Assembly: GCF_020026455.1 (NCBI RefSeq) | Contig: NZ_JAHHQJ010000019.1 | Coordinates: forward strand, 1 to 30,444 | Length of the DNA stretch: 30,444 bases | Direction: 5' to 3' | Origin: Alistipes sp. | Lineage (GTDB): Bacteria > Bacteroidota > Bacteroidia > Bacteroidales > Rikenellaceae | In this document: one piece after another, positions 25,577 to 30,444 of the stretch | Layout: each line of letters begins with the position of its first letter | Numbering within the stretch: the stretch's first letter is position 1 | Translations under genes and position numbers: made by a program | The notes under the pieces: generated by a model | What the model was told of the DNA's origin: nothing | The model's input: only the letters and a program-made list of their open reading frames with translations | The model's database searches: none

Positions 25577-25584
25577 CAAAAATA
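25577..25584 (-). promoter_or_regulatory. -7 box of the apbE-lipid kinase unit
   Basis: The minus strand reads TATTTTTG, a full match to TAnnTTTG, 20 nt before the ATG. No TTG lies at the usual spacing, but the upstream sequence is A/T-rich. Confidence 0.5.
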
Positions 25585-25668
25585 CGATTTTCCCGATTAA
25601 TTTGTCCTTTTTAGCTGCCAAATTGAAAATATTTGTGGCGTATCAATCTCGAATTATGAATTATTTAG

Positions 25669-25676
25669 TACCTTTG
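25669..25676 (+). promoter_or_regulatory. -7 box of rpsO
   Basis: TACCTTTG is a full consensus match. Transcription should start near 25683, giving a leader of about 64 nt before rpsO. No well-placed TTG is seen. Confidence 0.55.
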
Positions 25677-25679
25677 CGG

Positions 25680-25746
25680 AACGCTCTGGCGTTATCCACG
25701 GTAAGGGGGATGCGTCGTAGAGTGGAACGTAAAATAAATTTACACA
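25680..25746 (+). promoter_or_regulatory. Structured leader of rpsO, candidate S15 binding site
   Basis: The leader holds three possible stems: AACGC/GCGTT with loop TCTG (25680-25693), a TCCAC/GTGGA closure around a G-rich loop, and GTAAA/TTTAC immediately before the ATG. S15 represses its own translation through leader structures in several phyla, with unrelated RNAs in each; that function here is an inference. Confidence 0.4.
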
Positions 25747-26019
25747 ATGGCTTATTTAACAGCTGAGAAAAAGCAGGAGCTTTTCGGCCAGTACGGCAAG
25801 TCTAACACCGACACGGGTTCGCCCGAAAGTCAGATCGCGTTGTTTTCCTACCGTATCAGCCACCTTACGGAACACCTCAAAAGCAACAAGCACGACTTCG
25901 GAACCCAGCGCGCACTGCTGCGTCTGGTCGGCAAGCGCCGCGCGTTGCTGGAATACCTGAAGGAGGTCGACATCGAGCGCTACCGCGCAATCGTGAAGAC
26001 GCTGAACCTTCGCAAGTAG
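25747..26019 (+). CDS. rpsO: Ribosomal protein bS15/uS15
   Basis: This 90-residue protein is small-subunit ribosomal protein S15, an early binder of 16S rRNA in the central domain that also forms a bridge to the large subunit. Signatures are DTGSPESQIALFSYRISHLTEHLKSNKHDF, then RRALLRLVGKRRALLEYLK-type sequence (LLRLVGKRRALLEYLKEVD), at the usual family length. It lies upstream of pnp, the same order as in many bacteria, and is separated from it by a hairpin. Confidence 0.98.
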   Translation: MAYLTAEKKQELFGQYGKSNTDTGSPESQIALFSYRISHLTEHLKSNKHDFGTQRALLRLVGKRRALLEYLKEVDIERYRAIVKTLNLRK

Positions 26020-26030
26020 TCCCGAGGAAG

Positions 26031-26070
26031 AAATGAAGGCAATTCCCGAGAGGGGTTGCCTTCATTTTCG
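26031..26070 (+). terminator. Hairpin between rpsO and pnp (terminator or processing site)
   Basis: A perfect 12-bp stem AAATGAAGGCAA/TTGCCTTCATTT with a 13-nt loop begins 11 nt after the rpsO stop and its 3' arm ends in TTT followed by CG. It can end most rpsO transcripts, with some read-through into pnp. Confidence 0.75.
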
Positions 26071-26111
26071 TTGCGAAAAACAATTTGAAAACACTATAGG
26101 TTAATATTTTT

Positions 26112-28337
26112 ATGGAAGAAAAGAAGCTGTACAACGCAGTCCGCAAGATCATCACGCTGGCCGACGGTCGCCAGATCGAAATCGAAACGGGCAAACTGGC
26201 CAAGCAGGCCGACGGCTCGGTCGTCGTCAAGATGGGCGACACGATGCTGCTCGGAACCGTCGTGGCCGCAAAGGATGCAAAACCCGACACCGATTTCATG
26301 CCCCTCCAGGTAGAATACAAGGAGAAGTACGCCGCCGTAGGCCGCTTCCCCGGCGGCTTCATGAAGCGCGAGGCCCGCGCCAACGACAGCGAGGTGCTCG
26401 TCGCCCGCTTGATCGACCGTGCCCTCCGCCCCCTGTTCCCCGCAGATTACCACGCCGAAGTCTACGTGACGGTCAACCTCATCTCGGCGGACAAGGATAT
26501 TCAGCCCGACGCCCTGGCCGGCCTGGCCGCCTCGGCGGCGCTGGCCGTGTCGGACATCCCCTTCGGCGGCCCCATCTCGGAGGTCCGCGTCGTGCGCCGC
26601 AACGGCGAATACGCCATCAACCCCACCTATTCGGAGATGCCCGAATGTGACCTGGACATCATGGTCGGCGGTACGATCGACAACATCCTGATGGTCGAGG
26701 GCGAGATGAAGGAGGTTTCGGAAGAGGTGATGCTCGGCGCCATCAAGTTCGCGCACGAGGAGATCAAGAAGCACTGCGCCGTACAGATCGAGCTGTCGAA
26801 GGAGCTGGGCAAAGACGTAAAACGCTCCTACTGCCACGAGGTCAGCGACGAAGAACTCCGCCAGACGATCATCAAGGAGCTCTACGACAAGGCCTACGCC
26901 ATCGCCACGAGCGGCACCATGAAGCACGAGCGCGAAGACAAGTTCAACGCCCTCGAGGCCGAGTTCGCCGCCCGCTATTCGGAGGAGGAGCTGATCGAGA
27001 AGGCCCCGCTGATCCACAAGTATTTCCACGACGACGTGCAGAAGAAGGCCATGCGCAACATGATCCTCGACGAGGGCATCCGTCTCGACGGCCGCAAGAC
27101 CGACGAGATCCGCCCGATCTGGTGCGAGGTGGGCTACCTGCCCGCAGCCCACGGCTCGGCGATCTTCACCCGCGGCGAAACGCAGTCGCTGACGACCGTT
27201 ACGCTCGGCACGAAACTCGACGAAAAGGTCAAGGACGAAGTGCTCGTGCAGGGTACCGAGCAGTTCGTGCTCCACTACAACTTCCCGCCCTTCTCGACGG
27301 GCGAGGCCAAGGCCGCCCGCGGCCTCTCGCGCCGCGAAATCGGCCACGGACACTTGGCATGGCGCGCCCTGAAACCGATGATTCCGCTGGGCGAGGACAA
27401 CCCCTATGCCGTGCGCGTCGTGTCGGACATCCTCGAGTCGAACGGCTCGTCGTCGATGGCCACGGTCTGCGCCGGAACCCTCGCGCTGATGGACGCCGGC
27501 GTGAAGCTCCGCAAACCCGTGTCGGGTATCGCCATGGGTCTGATCTCCGACTCCGAGACCGGCAAATGGGCCGTGCTGTCGGATATTCTGGGCGATGAGG
27601 ACCACCTGGGAGACATGGACTTCAAGGTGACGGGAACCAAGGACGGAATCACCGCCACGCAGATGGACATCAAGGTCGACGGACTCTCCTACGAGGTACT
27701 GGCCGCCGCTCTGGAGCAGGCCCGCAAAGGCCGCATGCACATCCTCGGCAAACTCACCGAGTGCATCGCCGAGCCGCGTGAGGATTACAAGCCCTGCGTG
27801 CCGCGCATCGTGCAGATCGTCATTCCGCAGGATATGATCGGTCCGGTTATCGGCCCGGGCGGAAAGGTGATTCAGGACATCCAGAAGACCACCAACACCA
27901 CCATCACCATCACGGAGGTGGACAACAAGGGTATCGTAGACATCTTCGGTGTCGACAAGGAGGCTCTCGACGGGGCACTGGCCCGCATCAAGGCCATCGT
28001 AGCCATCCCCGAAGTGGGCGAGACGTACCACGGCAAAGTCCGCTCGATCGTCGCCTTCGGCGCGTTCGTCGAGATCATGCCGGGCAAGGACGCCCTGCTC
28101 CACATCTCGGAGATCGACTACAAGCGTTTCGAGACCATGGAGGAGACGGGTCTGAAGGAAGGCGACGAGATCGACGTCAAGTTGATCGGCGTAGACCCCA
28201 AGACCAACAAGCTCAAACTGTCGCGCAAAGCGCTTCTGCCCAAGCCCGAAGGCTATGTGGAGCGCGAGCGTCGTCCGCGTCCCGAGCGCGGTGAGCGTCG
28301 CGAACGCGGCGAGCGCCGGGAGCACAAAGAGGAGTAG
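26112..28337 (+). CDS. pnp: Polyribonucleotide nucleotidyltransferase (PNPase)
   Basis: PNPase degrades RNA 3' to 5' with phosphate and can also add tails. The 741-residue product has the standard order: first RNase PH domain (FMPLQVEYKEKYAAVGRFPGGFMKRE and LIDRALRPLFP), helical linker, second RNase PH domain (GTEQFVLHYNFPPFSTGE, LGDEDHLGDMDFKVTGT), KH domain from about residue 563 with GPVIGPGGKVIQDIQ, and S1 domain about 634-705 (GKVRSIVAFGAFVEIMPGKDALLHISEI). The last 30 residues are a highly charged ERRPRPERGERRERGERRE-type tail, expected to be disordered and a possible RNA or partner contact. It follows rpsO with an intervening hairpin. Confidence 0.98.
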   Translation: MEEKKLYNAVRKIITLADGRQIEIETGKLAKQADGSVVVKMGDTMLLGTVVAAKDAKPDTDFMPLQVEYKEKYAAVGRFPGGFMKREARANDSEVLVARLIDRALRPLFPADYHAEVYVTVNLISADKDIQPDALAGLAASAALAVSDIPFGGPISEVRVVRRNGEYAINPTYSEMPECDLDIMVGGTIDNILMVEGEMKEVSEEVMLGAIKFAHEEIKKHCAVQIELSKELGKDVKRSYCHEVSDEELRQTIIKELYDKAYAIATSGTMKHEREDKFNALEAEFAARYSEEELIEKAPLIHKYFHDDVQKKAMRNMILDEGIRLDGRKTDEIRPIWCEVGYLPAAHGSAIFTRGETQSLTTVTLGTKLDEKVKDEVLVQGTEQFVLHYNFPPFSTGEAKAARGLSRREIGHGHLAWRALKPMIPLGEDNPYAVRVVSDILESNGSSSMATVCAGTLALMDAGVKLRKPVSGIAMGLISDSETGKWAVLSDILGDEDHLGDMDFKVTGTKDGITATQMDIKVDGLSYEVLAAALEQARKGRMHILGKLTECIAEPREDYKPCVPRIVQIVIPQDMIGPVIGPGGKVIQDIQKTTNTTITITEVDNKGIVDIFGVDKEALDGALARIKAIVAIPEVGETYHGKVRSIVAFGAFVEIMPGKDALLHISEIDYKRFETMEETGLKEGDEIDVKLIGVDPKTNKLKLSRKALLPKPEGYVERERRPRPERGERRERGERREHKEE

Positions 28338-28360
28338 AAACAGACGGTTCATGCTGGATA

Positions 28361-28396
28361 TTTCGGACGGAAAACATCGCTTTTTTCCGTCCGGAA
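28361..28396 (+). terminator. Hairpin after pnp
   Basis: An 11-bp perfect stem CGGACGGAAAA/TTTTCCGTCCG (up to 14 pairs with flanking bases) and 8-nt loop lies 24 nt past the pnp stop. The following bases are GAATATTGC rather than a U-run, so it may act mainly as a 3' end stabiliser. It partly abuts the next promoter. Confidence 0.55.
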
Positions 28397-28398
28397 TA

Positions 28399-28429
28399 TT
28401 GCATAATCAGCAATAGTTTTCTATATTTG
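28399..28429 (+). promoter_or_regulatory. Promoter of the OmpA-like/TPR lipoprotein
   Basis: TTG (28399-28401), exactly 20 nt, then TATATTTG (28422-28429) is a perfect consensus. The resulting leader is about 135 nt, the longest deduced in the window. Confidence 0.75.
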
Positions 28430-28570
28430 TGCTGTTCTGCGGCCCGACACAGGCTCCCGAACCGACCGACGAAGGAGTAGAGGCCCAACGGCAACCGGAA
28501 AGGCCGCAGAGGGGTGGAACGAAAGATAGAGGCAAACAGATTCAAAATAAACACATTAACTTTACCCACT

Positions 28571-30304
28571 ATGAAAAACTTAACGAAATTGAGCGTTGTG
28601 CTCGTAGCTGCCGCCCTGGCATTCTCGAGCTGTAACTGCTTTAAGAAGATGGCCAAGAACCGGGACGACATCAAGCTGACGATCACTCCCGAGATTCTGA
28701 CGCTGAACAACGGCACGGTTGCCGCAGACATCAATGTAACCTTCCCCGTAGAATATTTCAACAAGAAGGCTATCCTCAAAGTTACTCCCGTCATCGTATT
28801 CGAAGGCGGCGAAGTGGCCGGCACCACCCAGTACTACCAGGGTTCGAAGGTGGACGAGAACTACTCGGTCGTAGACATGAGCAACGGCGGCAATTTCACG
28901 CAGCATGTTGAGTTCCCCTACGATCCCCGCATGGACCAATGCGCCCTGCAGCTCCGCGCCGAGATCAAGTGTCCGAAAGGCAAGGCCAAGGAGTTCGTGC
29001 TCGTCAACCTGAACAACGGCGCCATCCCCACCAAGGAGCAGGCTGCCGTGCTGGCCGGCAACGACGCTGCCGCCAAGGCTGCCATCGCCAAGGAATTCGG
29101 CCTGACGGTAGCTTACGGTCTGAACACCCTGCAGAAGGACCTCAAGTACGGCGACCTGATGGATCAGATGGCCAACGACTACAAGAAGGTCACAACGGTA
29201 GTCGACAAGACCGACCTGCTCTATGCCATCAACTCGTCGGTTGTGACGAAGAAGAACCAGAAGAACGCCAACCTCGACGCATTCAAGGAGAACGTGGACA
29301 AGAACCTCACGAACGACCGCGCTACGCAGAACATCGCCGTGAAGGGATACGCTTCGCCCGATGGTCCGGTGAAGTTCAACGACACGCTCTCGAAGAAGCG
29401 CAGCGAATCGGGTAAGAAGGTCGTTGCCAAGCTGCTCAAGGACGCTGGTCTGGACGTCGACGCCGCTGCTTACGGCGAAGACTGGGACGGCTTCAAGGAG
29501 CTGGTCGAGAAGTCGGACATCAAGGACAAGAACCTCATTCTTCAGGTGCTGAGCCTCTACAACTCGCCCGCAGAGCGTGAGACCGAGATCAAGAACATGT
29601 CGACCGTATTCAACGAACTGAAGACGGACATCCTGCCCGAACTGCGCCGCTCGCAGATCGTCAACAGCACCGACCTCCAAGGTCTGACCGACGCCGAGAT
29701 CATGGCAGCATACCGCAACGGCGACGAGCTGACCGCAGAGCACTACCTCTATGCCGCTCAGGAGTTGGCTAACGGTGCCGAGGAGCAGGTTGCCATCCTG
29801 ACCGTCGCTTCGAAGAAGTTCAACGACGCCCGCGTATGGAACAACCTCGGTGTTGCCCAGACGCAGACCGGCGACAAGGCCGAGGCTCTGAAATCGTTCG
29901 AGAAGGCTGCCAAGCTGGATTCGTCGAAGGAGCTGAACAAGAACCTGCTGCTCGCCAACCTGGCCAACGGCAACACGGCCGAGGCCAAGAAGTACGCCGC
30001 AGTTGCTGACGCTCAGGCCAAGGCCGCTCTGGCTGCCGCCGAGGGTGACTACAAGACTGCCGCCAAGGATCTCGAGGGCTACAACGAGGCCATCGCTCTG
30101 GTTCAGTCGAACGACCTGGCCGGTGCCAAGAAGGCCATCGCCAAGGACAACTCGGCAGACGCCGACTACCTGCGCGCCGTTATCGCCGCCAAGGAAGGCG
30201 ACCTGAAGACCGCAGAAGCTCAGCTGAAGAGCGCCGTCTCGAAGAATTCCGAGCTGGCTCAGAAGGCTGCCAAGGACATCAACCTGAAGGCACTTCAGAA
30301 GTAA
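28571..30304 (+). CDS. OmpA-like and TPR-repeat outer-membrane lipoprotein
   Basis: This 577-residue protein starts with a lipoprotein signal (LVAAALAFSSC, lipid-modified C21). An N-terminal beta-rich domain (about 30-150) is followed by a segment with VKGYASPDG (257-265), RSESGKKVVAKLL, EDWDGF and ILPELRRSQI. Together these are the pattern of the OmpA-like domains found in Bacteroidetes surface proteins, which bind peptidoglycan. The C-terminal third is helical with TPR character (ARVWNNLGVAQTQTGDKAEALKSFEKAAKLD and later alanine-rich repeats). The start is fixed by the signal peptide; the frame stays open 57 nt upstream. Its strong promoter, long leader and strong terminator suggest high expression. 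It is probably an envelope-linking protein; the exact role is unknown. Confidence 0.85.
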   Translation: MKNLTKLSVVLVAAALAFSSCNCFKKMAKNRDDIKLTITPEILTLNNGTVAADINVTFPVEYFNKKAILKVTPVIVFEGGEVAGTTQYYQGSKVDENYSVVDMSNGGNFTQHVEFPYDPRMDQCALQLRAEIKCPKGKAKEFVLVNLNNGAIPTKEQAAVLAGNDAAAKAAIAKEFGLTVAYGLNTLQKDLKYGDLMDQMANDYKKVTTVVDKTDLLYAINSSVVTKKNQKNANLDAFKENVDKNLTNDRATQNIAVKGYASPDGPVKFNDTLSKKRSESGKKVVAKLLKDAGLDVDAAAYGEDWDGFKELVEKSDIKDKNLILQVLSLYNSPAERETEIKNMSTVFNELKTDILPELRRSQIVNSTDLQGLTDAEIMAAYRNGDELTAEHYLYAAQELANGAEEQVAILTVASKKFNDARVWNNLGVAQTQTGDKAEALKSFEKAAKLDSSKELNKNLLLANLANGNTAEAKKYAAVADAQAKAALAAAEGDYKTAAKDLEGYNEAIALVQSNDLAGAKKAIAKDNSADADYLRAVIAAKEGDLKTAEAQLKSAVSKNSELAQKAAKDINLKALQK

Positions 30305-30320
30305 TTGGCTGCACCGATAG

Positions 30321-30360
30321 AAAAAGAGTCTGATCCCGAAAGGGTTCAGGCTCTTTTTTT
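30321..30360 (+). terminator. Terminator of the lipoprotein gene
   Basis: A stem of 8 bp AAAAAGAG/CTCTTTTT continues inward through further pairs, with one mismatch and one wobble, to a CCC-GAAA-GGG tip with a GNRA loop, and is followed by a run of seven Ts. It is a strong rho-independent terminator 17 nt past the stop codon. Confidence 0.92.
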
Positions 30361-30383
30361 GCATCCTGCAGGGTGTATCCCCG

Positions 30384-30444
30384 CAGGTACAGGTACAGGT
30401 ACAGGTACAGGTACAGGTACAGGTACAGGTACAGGTACAGGTAC
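30384..30444. repeat. Perfect hexanucleotide tandem array (CAGGTA)n, cut by the window end
   Basis: CAGGTA is repeated without a single change ten times and continues to the last base of the window, so the true copy number is unknown. It starts 24 nt after the lipoprotein terminator. A hexamer array would keep reading frame if translated, but no coding frame is visible here. Confidence 0.95.

Noticed and set aside
26094..28352. A 752-codon open frame antisense to pnp
   Set aside because: Composition is typical of a codon-bias shadow; PNPase on the plus strand has all its domains.
30384..30444. CRISPR array at the window end
   Set aside because: The unit is 6 nt with no spacers, so it is a simple tandem repeat.

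Overview
The window looks like chromosomal core DNA of a GC-rich member of the Bacteroidales, most likely Alistipes or another Rikenellaceae. The reasons are recurring promoter boxes of the Bacteroidetes type (TAnnTTTG about 20 nt after TTG), start codons without Shine-Dalgarno sequences, a typical Bacteroidetes gene set (ATP-dependent PEPCK, GT3-GT35 glycogen enzyme, DUF3575 protein, OmpA-like/TPR lipoprotein) and strong G/C third-codon bias. The genus is an inference; no rRNA is present.

Layout. 30-1531: tRNA-Gly(GCC) and an alpha-oxoamine synthase (sphingolipid-type PLP enzyme), both minus. 1714-2868: a divergent DAACS-family symporter (minus). 2937-4484: radical SAM protein and YaaA (plus, operon). 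4608-6488: dxs (minus, convergent with yaaA). 6659-8517: pyrH, a TlpA-like thioredoxin and frr, tightly packed. 8729-9346: DUF3575-like outer-membrane protein with a TTG start. 9650-11257: pckA (minus). 11665-12777: hemW.

12932-22076 is the most coherent block, a glycogen/alpha-glucan operon of four genes: a fused glycogen synthase (GT3)-glucan phosphorylase (GT35), a GH133 debranching enzyme with an odd lysine/alanine-rich tail, a GT4 glycosyltransferase and a GH57 glucanase. It has a consensus promoter in front and a strong terminator behind. No glgC, glgA or GH13 branching enzyme is seen here, so synthesis probably runs from UDP-glucose, and the GH57 or GT4 protein may cover functions usually done by other families.

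22422-23336 is an AraC-family regulator (minus) lying between two non-coding GC-rich tracts with degenerate repeats. 24537-23659 and 25556-24546 are a two-gene minus-strand unit, ApbE flavin transferase then a diacylglycerol-kinase-like lipid kinase. 25747-28337 is rpsO-pnp with a structured leader and an intergenic hairpin. 28571-30304 is an abundant-looking OmpA-like/TPR lipoprotein. The window ends inside a perfect hexanucleotide tandem array.

I see no CRISPR array, insertion sequence, phage or defence system. The points most worth following are the opposed-activity glycogen fusion enzyme and its operon, the basic tail on the debranching enzyme, the altered binding-site residues of the symporter, promoters that sit almost on the start codon, and the terminal hexamer array.
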